This document shows, piece after piece, positions 45,003 to 53,528 of a stretch of 64,000 nucleotides of DNA. A program made the translations under genes and the position numbers. The DNA lies in the NCBI GenBank assembly GCA_022792335.1, contig JAAWAV010000008.1, forward strand, positions 1 to 64,000, read 5' to 3'. This DNA comes from Lachnospiraceae bacterium (GTDB lineage: Bacteria > Bacillota > Clostridia > Lachnospirales > Lachnospiraceae). How positions within the stretch are numbered: position 1 is the first letter of the stretch; the number at the start of each line of letters is the position of its first letter. A model generated the notes under the pieces. It saw only the letters and a program-made list of their open reading frames with translations, did no database searches and was not told the origin of the DNA.

Positions 45003-45735
45003 GGCAAACTCCTTTGTCTAATTTCTGGGGCCAGCCGGCGATATTTCCATTGAGAACTGCTGTAAACATCCGCTCCTTTGCACCAGGGTGCTCTATATTC
45101 AACTGGCGTACCAGATCTTTTGCATATTCTCGCTTTGTCTGTCCGTCAGCCGGACAGGGATTTTTACAGACGGGAAGATGATATTGATTTTTAAAACCGA
45201 TAATATCTGCCTCCGGGATATATAAAAGAGGACGAATGACGGTCAAATCCATTCTGTCCAGATAGGTATAGGGAGAGAAAGAATGAAAACGACCCTCAAA
45301 AATCAACGACATGAGCATGGTTTCTATGATATCATCTTTATGATGAGCATAAGCAACCTTATTGCAGCCAAGCGCCTTGGCCTGCTCGTTAAAGGCGCCT
45401 TTTCTCATTTTTGCACAGAGGGAACAGGGGTTTTCTTCCCGGCGCTCTTTAAAAACGATGTTTCCAATCTCCGTTGGAACAATCGTATAGGGAACCTCCA
45501 GTTCGTCACAGATTGCTTGGATAGGAGTCAAATCCATTTCTTGGAAAACAGCTACAGAGATAGCTTCTATGGTAAAAGGGTTCGGATAAAAACGTTTCAA
45601 TCCATTTAAGGCATAAAGCAGTGCGAGACTGTCTTTGCCGCCGGAAATACCAACGGCAATTTTATCCCCCGGGGCAATCATCTGGTAGTCGTCAACAGCA
45701 CGTCTGGTATAGCTGAGGAGCTTCTGAAGGTTCAT
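44980..45735 (-). CDS. TtcA-like tRNA 2-thiocytidine synthetase
   Basis: A 251-residue PP-loop ATPase. SGGKDS (31-36) binds ATP; CSLCAKMRKG provides the CxxC pair, and CKNPCPADGQTKRE lies near the C-terminus, as in TtcA enzymes that bind an iron-sulfur cluster and thiolate tRNA. The ATG at 45735 is preferred because AAAGGA sits about ten bases upstream; the ATG three codons earlier is too close to it. Paralogous groups (TtcA and TtuA types) share these motifs, so the exact nucleotide is not certain. Confidence 0.85.
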   Translation of the reverse strand: MNLQKLLSYTRRAVDDYQMIAPGDKIAVGISGGKDSLALLYALNGLKRFYPNPFTIEAISVAVFQEMDLTPIQAICDELEVPYTIVPTEIGNIVFKERREENPCSLCAKMRKGAFNEQAKALGCNKVAYAHHKDDIIETMLMSLIFEGRFHSFSPYTYLDRMDLTVIRPLLYIPEADIIGFKNQYHLPVCKNPCPADGQTKREYAKDLVRQLNIEHPGAKERMFTAVLNGNIAGWPQKLDKGVCHGTKTLS

Positions 45736-45896
45736 GTTTGTCATTTCCTTTGCTGAAATTTGGATAAAACAGTCGGATAGATCTTCTTAGAAAAACTTTT
45801 TTCATTATAACAAAAAAAAGAAAAAAAAGGAAGGCAGATGGAAGGCAATGGGGAAAATACACAAAATATTTCTGAAATATTAGGCGGAATTGTACA

Positions 45897-45925
45897 TTGT
45901 ATTACACATTAGAATATGATATTCT
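45897..45925 (+). promoter_or_regulatory. Possible SigA-type promoter of the iclR gene
   Basis: TTGTAT (45897-45902), 17 bases, TATTCT (45920-45925). The -10 lies inside the left arm of the inverted repeat at 45918-45960, so binding there would block initiation. Confidence 0.5.
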
Positions 45926-45960
45926 GTAATAAATAAAAAAGTTCTTTATTATAGAATATC
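45918..45960. promoter_or_regulatory. Inverted repeat, predicted operator of the IclR regulator
   Basis: GATATTCTGTAATAAA (45918-45933) and TTTATTATAGAATATC (45945-45960) are inverted at 15 of 16 positions around an 11-base spacer, ending 13 bases before the iclR ATG. The half-site TTATTA(C/T)AGAA appears in both arms and again at 46837-46847 ahead of the transport operon. This pattern points to autoregulation. Confidence 0.65.
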
Positions 45961-45973
45961 ATGGGGAAGTATC

Positions 45974-46723
45974 ATGTCGGAAATAAAAGTAAAAAGTCTG
46001 CAAAAAGCTTTAGAGATACTGAATTGCTTTATTGAAGAGCCAATGTTAGGAGTGACGGAGTTAAGCGAAAAATTTGGATTTTACAAAAGTAATGTACATA
46101 ATATTTTGACAACATTTAAAGCTCTCGGGTATCTGGAACAGGATGAGATATCTGGAAAGTATAAACTGGGAATCCAGGCCTTTAAACTGGGATACGCCTT
46201 AAAAGATACTTTTTCGATTATTAAAATCTGTTTGCCTTTTATGCAGGAGCTGGCCAATCAGGCAGATCAGCGGGTTTATCTGGCAATTCCCTATGGGCGG
46301 GAGATTTACTATCTGGAAGCGACCTATCCCATTGAAACAGTAACTCTGATGCGTTCTGTATTTGGAATGAAGGCCGATTATCATTGTACTGGTCTGGGAA
46401 AGGCGATGCTGGCCTTTATGCCATCAGATTTTATCGAGGAAATTATCGATATGGGGCTGCACAGATATACAGAAAATACCATTACTGATCCGGAGTGTCT
46501 GAGAAAAGAGATGCTTGTGACCAGACAACGAGGATACGCGATAGATAATATGGAACATGAATTTGGAGTCAAGTGTGTCTCTCTTCCGATTTTGGGAGCT
46601 GACGGGAGAGTTTCAGCCGCACTCAGTATCAGCGGTTCTTTCCGTGATTTTTCAGAGGAACACATCAAAAAGTATGCACTGATTTTAAAAGACGCCATTA
46701 TGAAAATTGAAAAACGTTTGTGA
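45974..46723 (+). CDS. IclR-family transcriptional regulator
   Basis: A 249-residue regulator. The N-terminal winged helix (VKSLQKALEILNCFIEE, VTELSEKFGFYKSNVHNILTTFKALGYLEQD) is followed by the IclR effector domain (about 75-245) with DYHCTGLGKAMLAF, RQRGYAIDNMEHEFGVKCVSLPI and ALSISGSFRDF. It is separated from the downstream operon by a terminator and a 213-base gap containing the same half-site as its own operator, which makes it the likely local regulator. The effector is presumably the imported compound or a product of it. Confidence 0.93.
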   Translation: MSEIKVKSLQKALEILNCFIEEPMLGVTELSEKFGFYKSNVHNILTTFKALGYLEQDEISGKYKLGIQAFKLGYALKDTFSIIKICLPFMQELANQADQRVYLAIPYGREIYYLEATYPIETVTLMRSVFGMKADYHCTGLGKAMLAFMPSDFIEEIIDMGLHRYTENTITDPECLRKEMLVTRQRGYAIDNMEHEFGVKCVSLPILGADGRVSAALSISGSFRDFSEEHIKKYALILKDAIMKIEKRL

Positions 46724-46736
46724 TATCGATACAGAA

Positions 46737-46814
46737 ACTCTGTGGTTGTGCCTGATTTTCTTGTTTTTCAAGAGTCAGGCGCTTGCCAGAGTGGAAAATT
46801 TTTCTTTTTTTTAC
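46737..46814 (+). terminator. Terminator of the iclR gene
   Basis: A nested hairpin: ACTCTG (46737-46742) with CAGAGT (46787-46792), GCCTGA with TCAGGC inside it, and TCTTG with CAAGA at the tip. A T-rich run (TTTTTCTTTTTTTT) follows. It isolates iclR from the transport genes. Confidence 0.75.
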
Positions 46815-46836
46815 AATATATAGAGAACGGAGTTCA

Positions 46837-46847
46837 TTATTACAGAA
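46837..46847 (+). promoter_or_regulatory. Predicted IclR half-site ahead of the transport operon
   Basis: TTATTACAGAA is identical to the half-site on the minus strand at 45918-45932. It sits within GTTC-ATTATTACA-GAAC, a weak palindrome, 90 bases before the binding-protein gene. No convincing -35/-10 pair was found here. Confidence 0.45.
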
Positions 46848-46936
46848 CGATGGATACTGAACATAAAAACTCGAAATGCGCGCAAAGAGTTTTTCATGTT
46901 TTGTATAAATAATAAACATTAAAGGAGGAAACAGTT

Positions 46937-48124
46937 ATGTGGAAGAAGTATTTGAAACAGTTGGTGGCAGCTTCTATGGCGGCGCTGCTTGTATGTTCTC
47001 TGGCTGCTTGTGGAGGCGATTCTTCAGAAAAGAAGGAAACGAGCGGGGGGAATGAAGTCAAAGAAAGTGTTACTTCGGAAGAAAAGGATGTCGAGAAAGA
47101 AACAAAAGCAAAAGATGACTCCAAGGAAACCTATAAGATTGGGCTTAGTAATGCCTATATGGGAAATGACTGGAGACAGATTATGTGTTCTGTGGCAGAA
47201 TGGACAGCAGCACAGGAACCTTATGCAGGAAGTATCGAGTTTGATATCGTGCAGTCAGATAATACGCCGGAGGCCCAGATTGCTTCTATTCAGACGATGA
47301 TCGACGGAGGATATGACGCGATTCTTATTGATCCTTCTTCTACGACAGCTCTGGATTCTGTCATTTCTGAGGCCATCGACGCTGGAATTGTAGTGGTTGT
47401 ATTTGATCAGAGTGTCGAATCAGATGAACCTTATAAAATCCAGACAGACTGCGAAAAACGGGCACAGATCGGGGCAGAATATATTGTAGAAATGCTTGGG
47501 GGAAAAGGAAAAGCTTCTGGCAATGTGATCATGGACCTGGGACTTTCTGGAGCATCCATGGCAGAACAGGAGTATCAGGTGGCAAAGGAAATCCTGGAAG
47601 CAGAAGCAGGTATTCATATCGTAGCTACCTATGAAAGCAGTTACGAGCAGGGCTCAACCTATACAGGAGTATCTTCAGCGCTGACAGCGGCAGACACCAT
47701 TGACGCTGTATGGACTCAGGGGCCGATGACAGGCGTGGTACAGGCATTTGAGGAGGCTCAGAAAGAAGTTCCCATTATTGTAGGCGGCGGTTATGGAGTT
47801 TACAACGGTGATGCTCTTACCATGTTAGACGGTGGCCATGAAGGCCTGGTATGGTTGTCTGGTATGCCTGGAATGTCTGCGCTGGCCATTGAAACGGCAT
47901 ATAAAGTTCTGACTGGCGACGACGCCGATGTGGTGAAAGACAATACCATCAATGACCTGTATCTGGCTTCCAATAATACGGAGATCACAGAAATGGAGGG
48001 AGTCAAGATCAATAAACTGGAGGAAGGAGTAAACTGCTGGAAAGATCAGGACGCTTCCTTCGGATGGCCCGTGGTACCGACGGATTTTGCTCTTCAGCCG
48101 GAGATTGCGGATATTTTTAAATAA
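46937..48124 (+). CDS. ABC transporter substrate-binding lipoprotein (ribose/xylose type)
   Basis: A 395-residue lipoprotein with lipobox LAAC (Cys25) and a Glu/Lys/Ser-rich spacer to about residue 65. The body is a periplasmic-binding type I fold (YKIGLSNAYMGNDWR, IQTMIDGGYDAILIDPSS, IVVVVFDQSV, VIMDLGLSGASMAEQEYQVAKEIL), like the RbsB/XylF group for sugars and related small molecules. AAAGGAGG precedes the ATG. It is first in an operon with a fused ATPase and two permeases. The ligand is unknown; Trp-rich segments (GNDWR, NCWKDQDASFGWP) may line the site. Confidence 0.93.
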   Translation: MWKKYLKQLVAASMAALLVCSLAACGGDSSEKKETSGGNEVKESVTSEEKDVEKETKAKDDSKETYKIGLSNAYMGNDWRQIMCSVAEWTAAQEPYAGSIEFDIVQSDNTPEAQIASIQTMIDGGYDAILIDPSSTTALDSVISEAIDAGIVVVVFDQSVESDEPYKIQTDCEKRAQIGAEYIVEMLGGKGKASGNVIMDLGLSGASMAEQEYQVAKEILEAEAGIHIVATYESSYEQGSTYTGVSSALTAADTIDAVWTQGPMTGVVQAFEEAQKEVPIIVGGGYGVYNGDALTMLDGGHEGLVWLSGMPGMSALAIETAYKVLTGDDADVVKDNTINDLYLASNNTEITEMEGVKINKLEEGVNCWKDQDASFGWPVVPTDFALQPEIADIFK

Positions 48125-48157
48125 ACAGACAGACGAATCCAGTAGCAAAATCTTTCA

Positions 48158-48182
48158 GACCCCTGCAGTTTTTGCAGGGGTC
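48158..48182 (+). terminator. Hairpin between the binding-protein gene and the ATPase gene
   Basis: GACCCCTGCA (48158-48167) pairs perfectly with TGCAGGGGTC (48173-48182). No T-run follows. Outside it TCTTTCAG (48151-48158) can pair with CTGAAAGA further on. It probably stabilises the binding-protein message or partly stops read-through, giving more binding protein than membrane parts. Confidence 0.65.
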
Positions 48183-48277
48183 AAAATCCACACGCTACAT
48201 CTGAAAGACATTTGAGAGAATGAGGGAAAACGTCGCGGGCAGGAAGAGCAAAATAGAAAGGAAACGAAAAAGAGCTT

Positions 48278-49774
48278 ATGGCAGATTTAGAAATAAAAGG
48301 ATTATCGAAAGCATTCGGCGGTGTAAAAGCTCTGCAAAACGTCAATTTTCAGGCTGCAAAAGGGGAGGTTCATGCGCTTTTGGGTGAGAATGGTGCAGGA
48401 AAAAGTACCTTAATCAAATGCCTTGGCGCTTGCCAGAGCTATGACAGTGGAGAGATTTATTTAAATGGAAAAAAGCTTGTTGTTTCCCATCCCAGACAGG
48501 CTATGGAAGCGGGAATTGGAATTATCTTTCAGGAACTCAGTCTGATCCCGAATCTCAGTGTTGCAGATAATCTGTTTTTGGGAATGAAGCTTGGAAATAA
48601 AACTTCAGTCACAAGAAAAAAAATTGCCTGTCAAAAGGCAAGACAGATTTTTGAAGAATTTCAGGTGGAGGGAATTGAACCAGAACAAAAGGTGGAATCC
48701 CTGTCTCTTTCTGAAAAACAGACCATTGAGATTGTAAAAGTTTTAAGCCGGAACACGGAGGTGATTGTCTTTGACGAGGCGACATCGGCGCTTACGGCAA
48801 ATCGTGTCGAATGGTTGTTTGGGTTGGTGGAAAGACTTCGGGAGCAGAAAAAGATCATTATTTTTATCTCTCACCGGATGGGAGAAATTCGAAGGTTCTG
48901 CAATGTGGTTACTGTCTTTCGAAACGGACAGAATGTGGGGACCAAACCGCTGGAAGAGGTGGAGAACGACGAACTGGTACAGATGATGTTAGGAAGAAAA
49001 ATCGCCGGATATTATCCGGAAAAAGTAAACACCTGCCGGGAAGAGATAGCCCTGGAGACGAAGGATCTGTTTTTTGAACATTATTTGGACCAGATAAATA
49101 TAAAGCTTAAATTTGGTGAAGTTGTCGGGATTGGCGGACTTGCCGGACAGGGGCAGAACGCGCTTCTTTTGGCATTGTCTGGAGCTGTCAGGGTACAAAA
49201 AGGAGAAATTTTCCTGGGTGGAAAACCGGTATCCATGAAAAATCCGAAACAGGCTATGGCTCAGGGGGTTTCTCTGGTGCCGGAGGAGAGGGCAACAGAA
49301 GGACTGGTACTGGAGCTTTCCATCGCGGACAATCTGTTGCTTCCTGTGGTATCTCATATTACCAGATGGGGGCTGATAAATAGAAAGAAAGAGCAGGAGC
49401 TTCTGGAGCATGCAGTAGACAGCCTTTCAATCAAAGTAGGAGATATAGAAAATCCAGTGAATAGTTTGAGCGGAGGCAATCAGCAGAAAGTCGTCCTTGC
49501 AAAGCTGATGATGACCCATCCTAAGGTTCTCCTGCTCTATGACTTTACGCGTGGAGTTGACGTGGGAACCAAAAATACCATGTTTACGCTTTTGAGAAAA
49601 CTGGCGGCAGACGGAAACTGTATCTTGTTTTACTCTACAGACATGGAGGAATTGGTCAATGTTTGCGATCGGGTTCTGGTCATGGATCAAGGGGCTGTGA
49701 AGGCAGATCTTTCTGGAGAGCTCCTGACAGAAGAAAATATCCTGAAAGCTTCTATAGGCGACGGCGTAGCGTAA
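48278..49774 (+). CDS. Sugar-type ABC transporter ATPase, two fused nucleotide-binding domains
   Basis: A 498-residue RbsA/MglA-like protein. The first domain has a full Walker A (GENGAGKST, 36-44), Q loop (IIFQELSLIPNLSV), a degenerate signature (LSLSEKQTIEI) and VFDEATSAL. The second has a degenerate Walker A (GGLAGQGQNALLLALSG, lacking the GKS/T) but a good signature (NSLSGGNQQKVVLAKL). This asymmetry is typical of the family. It energises import with the two permeases that follow. Confidence 0.94.
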   Translation: MADLEIKGLSKAFGGVKALQNVNFQAAKGEVHALLGENGAGKSTLIKCLGACQSYDSGEIYLNGKKLVVSHPRQAMEAGIGIIFQELSLIPNLSVADNLFLGMKLGNKTSVTRKKIACQKARQIFEEFQVEGIEPEQKVESLSLSEKQTIEIVKVLSRNTEVIVFDEATSALTANRVEWLFGLVERLREQKKIIIFISHRMGEIRRFCNVVTVFRNGQNVGTKPLEEVENDELVQMMLGRKIAGYYPEKVNTCREEIALETKDLFFEHYLDQINIKLKFGEVVGIGGLAGQGQNALLLALSGAVRVQKGEIFLGGKPVSMKNPKQAMAQGVSLVPEERATEGLVLELSIADNLLLPVVSHITRWGLINRKKEQELLEHAVDSLSIKVGDIENPVNSLSGGNQQKVVLAKLMMTHPKVLLLYDFTRGVDVGTKNTMFTLLRKLAADGNCILFYSTDMEELVNVCDRVLVMDQGAVKADLSGELLTEENILKASIGDGVA

Positions 49775-49787
49775 AGGGAGGAAAGAA

Positions 49788-50768
49788 ATGGGAAGTCAAA
49801 AAAACAAATTGTTTGTTTATTTTTCCAATCTCAATGTATGGATTCCGTATATTATCCTGGCAGTTATCCTGCTGATTATGAATCTATACCAGCCGGGAGT
49901 CATCAATTTTAACTGGCTGAACCGTCAGGCAGATTCCTGGGTCACTCTGGCTCTGGTCGGGATCGGTCAGACATTGGTGTTTATGATTGGCGGTACGGAT
50001 TTGTCCGTCGGAGGGGTAATCTCATTTACCAATTGTCTTGCCGCTGTCTATATGCCAAAATCCGTTCCGGGGATTCTTGTTTTTTCCTTGGGAATCCTTC
50101 TGATTGGCGTTTTAGCAGGAACTTTGAACGGATTCATCATTGTAAAGTTTCGCCTACAGCCCTTTATTGCGACACTGACCACCTGGGCAATCTGGAGCGG
50201 AAGCGCGCTTTGTATTCTTTCTGTAGATGGAGGGAAAGTTCCTTCCATGTTTACGAAAGCGTTACTTTATAAATTTGGAAATGTAAAGGTATCTCTACTT
50301 ATTTTAATCACGATGGTGGTCGTCGGCATTTTCTTTAAGGCCTCCAGACTGGGAATCGCTATGATTTCTGTGGGTAGTAATGAAAAGGGAGCTTATTTTG
50401 GTGGAATTTCTGTGACACGGACGAAAATTTTGGTTTATATGATATCCGGCCTATTGGCGGCGGCTTCCGGATTGTTCCGAACGGCGCAGGTGGCTTCCGG
50501 ATCTCCCACAGCGGGAGACAGTTTTATTTTGCTGTCCTGTGCTTCGGCAGTCATCGGAGGCTGTAGTATTTCGACCGGTTATTATAGCTTTGCAGGAGCA
50601 ATTATCGGAGCAGTGATTATGCGTCTCATTACCAGTCTGATGGTAGCTACGGGAGTTTCTTCCTATATGACTTCACTGCTTCAGGGCGTAATTTTGATCC
50701 TGTCTGTTTGTCTGAGCTCTTTTACGGCCATATTCCATAACCGGAAAAAGATGGAGGTGGATGTATAA
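49788..50768 (+). CDS. ABC transporter permease, RbsC-like (first)
   Basis: A 326-residue membrane protein of the BPD_transp_2 type with about nine hydrophobic helices. Motifs include VGIGQTLVFMIGGTDLSVGG, ILLIGVLAGTLNGFIIVKFRLQPFIATL and ASGSPTAGDSFILLSCASAVIGGCSIS. AGGGAGGAAAG precedes the ATG, 13 bases after the ATPase gene. It overlaps the next gene by one base. Confidence 0.92.
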   Translation: MGSQKNKLFVYFSNLNVWIPYIILAVILLIMNLYQPGVINFNWLNRQADSWVTLALVGIGQTLVFMIGGTDLSVGGVISFTNCLAAVYMPKSVPGILVFSLGILLIGVLAGTLNGFIIVKFRLQPFIATLTTWAIWSGSALCILSVDGGKVPSMFTKALLYKFGNVKVSLLILITMVVVGIFFKASRLGIAMISVGSNEKGAYFGGISVTRTKILVYMISGLLAAASGLFRTAQVASGSPTAGDSFILLSCASAVIGGCSISTGYYSFAGAIIGAVIMRLITSLMVATGVSSYMTSLLQGVILILSVCLSSFTAIFHNRKKMEVDV

Positions 50769-51739
50769 TGAAAAAATGGAAAGCGGTGCTCAAGAATCAT
50801 TCAGACGTTCTTGGTAACTACCTAATAGCAGTCCTGCTTGTGGCAGGGATCAGTATCTTCTACCGGGGCTTTGGAAGTTTAAGCCATATCAGTGTCCTGC
50901 TCTCAGATCTGGCAATCCTGGGTTTTCTGGTCATCGGTCAGACATTTCCGGTGCTGACTGGCGGGATTGACATGTCAGTACCTTATATGATGAATGCTGC
51001 AGCGGTGGTCTTAAACTATGGAATCAATACCAAAAACTGGAACCTTCCGACAGCCTTTCTTATTGTGGCGGCTATGACCCTCCTGGCGGGAGCTATCAGT
51101 GGGTTCGGTATCGCCTATCTGAAAGTGCATCCCATGATCATGACTTATGGTATGAATTCCATCATGATGGGGGCTTTGCTCTCCTGGACAAAAGGAACGG
51201 CGGGAGGATTTACTCCCCGGGGGTTGACAGTATTTTCAAAAGCAAAACTCGGATTTCTTCCTGTAGTGACCCTATTTTTTGCGGCAGGTGTCTTAATTCT
51301 TATGCTGGTTTTGAAACGAAGCGCCTATGGCAAACGATTATATGCAGTAGGAAACTGCAAACGGGCGGCTTATTTTTCCGGAGTGAATGTAAAAGCTGTC
51401 ACGATGATTGCATATATGATAAGCGCTGTCTGTGCGGCAATCGGAGGGCTGATTATGAGTGGCCGGGTAGGGCAGTCTTATCTTGGGATGGGAGATTCCT
51501 ATATGTTTATCACTCTGGCGGCAGTGGCCATTGGTGGAATTTCCATGAATGGTGGAAGAGGCCATGTGGTGGGATCGGCCAGCGGGGCGCTGCTTATCAC
51601 CATTGTCCTCAGTATGCTCACAGTACTGAAAGCGTCTCTTGGTGTACAGCAGCTCCTTTATGGAGTCGTACTCTTATGCGCCATTGTTTTGGAAGCAAAT
51701 AAAATGCATTTTCGAGGAAGGAGAAAACAAAAATCATGA
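50768..51739 (+). CDS. ABC transporter permease, RbsC-like (second)
   Basis: A 323-residue paralog of the preceding permease (VIGQTFPVLTGGIDMSVPYMMN, YLKVHPMIMTYGMNSIMMG, MGDSYMFITLAAVAIGGISMNGGRG). Having two distinct permeases implies a heterodimeric channel. Its stop overlaps the next start by four bases, tying transport to the first enzyme of the locus. Confidence 0.92.
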   Translation: MKKWKAVLKNHSDVLGNYLIAVLLVAGISIFYRGFGSLSHISVLLSDLAILGFLVIGQTFPVLTGGIDMSVPYMMNAAAVVLNYGINTKNWNLPTAFLIVAAMTLLAGAISGFGIAYLKVHPMIMTYGMNSIMMGALLSWTKGTAGGFTPRGLTVFSKAKLGFLPVVTLFFAAGVLILMLVLKRSAYGKRLYAVGNCKRAAYFSGVNVKAVTMIAYMISAVCAAIGGLIMSGRVGQSYLGMGDSYMFITLAAVAIGGISMNGGRGHVVGSASGALLITIVLSMLTVLKASLGVQQLLYGVVLLCAIVLEANKMHFRGRRKQKS

Positions 51740-52494
51740 TCATTGATGCGCACTGCCATATTGGAACAGATGTTACCTTCGATCAGCAAACCACAGAAGA
51801 AGAGCTTTGGGCTAATTTTGAAAAATATGGGGTGGATGGAGGGATTGTTCAACCCTATCTGCCAAGACCTTATCCTGAAGAATTTAAGAAAATCCACGAT
51901 AGGATCTACCAGATGTCCAAAGCTCATCCGGGAAGAATTTTCGGGATGTCCTCGGTAAACCCGCATTTTTATCCGGAGGATTATGACAGAGAGACGATCC
52001 GCTGTGTGAAGGAACTTGGTTTTGTCGGAATCAAAATCACACCGCCGGGCCATGCCATTTCCCCCTGCTCAAAAGATGGTTTTCATGTGTTTGAACTGGC
52101 CAGAGAACTGAAGGTACCAGTTATGGTACACACAGGCATGGGAGTTCCCTTTGCCGATCCGATTCAGGTTGAACCATGTGCAGAAAATTTTCCTGATGTG
52201 ACCATTGTGATTGCACATGCTGGGGCAAATTTCTATACACATCAGGCGATCAGCGTTGCCAGACGACATGAAAACGTTTTTATCGAGCCGAGCGGCGCTG
52301 GAATTGAGTCGACTTATGATATTTTAAAGACACTTGGCCCCTCCAGAGTCATGTTTTCTTCTGATGTTATCCTGCAGATGGCGCCGGAGAAAGAAAAATA
52401 TCTGGATTTATACAGACGGGGAGTTTTGACAGAAGAAGGGCTGGAACAGGTGATGTACAAAACGGTACAGACCGTATTTCAGTTGAAACTTTAG
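51736..52494 (+). CDS. Metal-dependent amidohydrolase-2 family hydrolase
   Basis: A 252-residue TIM-barrel hydrolase. The metal ligands of the family are all present: His6 and His8 (DAHCHIG), His132 (VMVHTGMG), His161 (VIAHAGA) and Asp210 (FSSDV). Amidohydrolase-2 enzymes include sugar-acid lactonases and decarboxylases acting on small acids. Translational overlap with the permease gene suggests it acts early on the imported compound. Sequence does not decide between lactone hydrolysis, decarboxylation and amide hydrolysis. Confidence 0.88.
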   Translation: MIIDAHCHIGTDVTFDQQTTEEELWANFEKYGVDGGIVQPYLPRPYPEEFKKIHDRIYQMSKAHPGRIFGMSSVNPHFYPEDYDRETIRCVKELGFVGIKITPPGHAISPCSKDGFHVFELARELKVPVMVHTGMGVPFADPIQVEPCAENFPDVTIVIAHAGANFYTHQAISVARRHENVFIEPSGAGIESTYDILKTLGPSRVMFSSDVILQMAPEKEKYLDLYRRGVLTEEGLEQVMYKTVQTVFQLKL

Positions 52495-52532
52495 AGTGTT
52501 TAGAGTGAGGTAGTGTGAGGAGGAAAAGAAGG

Positions 52533-53486
52533 ATGAAAAAGATACTGGCGGCGCTTCCCAATTATTCTCTGTATTGTCAGGAAGCAAAAGAATATTTGAT
52601 TCGTTCTGGATGTAGCGTGATTGAAAATGAAACAGGAGGTCCTTTGGACTTTGAACAGTTAAAAGAGCTGGCGGTGGATGTGGACGGAGTGATTGCAGGC
52701 GTGGATGTGTGGGATGAGAGAATGCTGTCTCATGCTCCAAAGGTAAAGGCAATCGCCCGGTTTGGCGTGGGAGTGGACAATATTGATCTGGAAGCGGCAA
52801 AAAAACGTGGAGTTGTGGTCAGCAACTGTCCCGGTGTGAATACGGAATCAGTAGCGGAACATGCGCTGATGCTGATTTTGAGTATTATGCGTGAATTTCC
52901 CAGGCTGAACCAGCATGCGAGGGAGGGAAAATGGACCAGAGTTATGGTGAAGGAGCTTCGCGGAAAGCAGGTGGGTCTTGTGGGCTTCGGAGCTGTAGCC
53001 AGAAATCTGGCAGAGAAACTTCAGGCTTTTGGCTGCCACATATGTGCTTATGACAAATATCCAAACCTGGAAGAGGCAGCGAGACTTCAGGTGGAACTGT
53101 GTGCCCTTGAGGAAATCTGGAGCAAGAGCGACGTAATTTCCATTCATGTTCCGGCGCTTCCGGATACTTACCATATATTAGGGAAAGAGGCCCTTGCTCG
53201 TTGCAAAGACGGCGTTTATATTGTCAACACATCCAGAGGGACGACGGCGGATGAAAAGGCAGTTTATGAAGGGCTTGAAAGTGGAAAAATTGCAGGATAT
53301 GGCTCGGATGTCTTTGAGTTTGAGCCGGTGACCAAAGATTATCCTCTGTTCCGATTTGAAAATTATATCTGTACCCCTCATACGGCTGCAGAATCCTATG
53401 AGAACTACAGAAATACAGGAATGATGACGGCACAAGCGCTACTGGATGTATTGGAAGGGAAAGAGCCCAAAAACAGACTGGTATAA
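52533..53486 (+). CDS. D-isomer-specific 2-hydroxyacid dehydrogenase
   Basis: A 317-residue NAD-dependent dehydrogenase related to phosphoglycerate dehydrogenase. The Rossmann loop is GLVGFGAVARNLA (Gly151, Gly153), and the catalytic triad is Arg235 (VNTSRG), Glu264 (FEFEP) and His283 (CTPHTA). The substrate pocket start ARFGVGVDNIDLEAA is canonical. The ATG follows AGGAGG and lies 38 bases after the amidohydrolase. It would interconvert a 2-hydroxy acid and a 2-keto acid, possibly the aldolase's substrate or product. Confidence 0.92.
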   Translation: MKKILAALPNYSLYCQEAKEYLIRSGCSVIENETGGPLDFEQLKELAVDVDGVIAGVDVWDERMLSHAPKVKAIARFGVGVDNIDLEAAKKRGVVVSNCPGVNTESVAEHALMLILSIMREFPRLNQHAREGKWTRVMVKELRGKQVGLVGFGAVARNLAEKLQAFGCHICAYDKYPNLEEAARLQVELCALEEIWSKSDVISIHVPALPDTYHILGKEALARCKDGVYIVNTSRGTTADEKAVYEGLESGKIAGYGSDVFEFEPVTKDYPLFRFENYICTPHTAAESYENYRNTGMMTAQALLDVLEGKEPKNRLV

Positions 53487-53528
53487 TAACGCTCAATGCC
53501 ATCTCATTATGGAAGGAGAACTTTTAAG

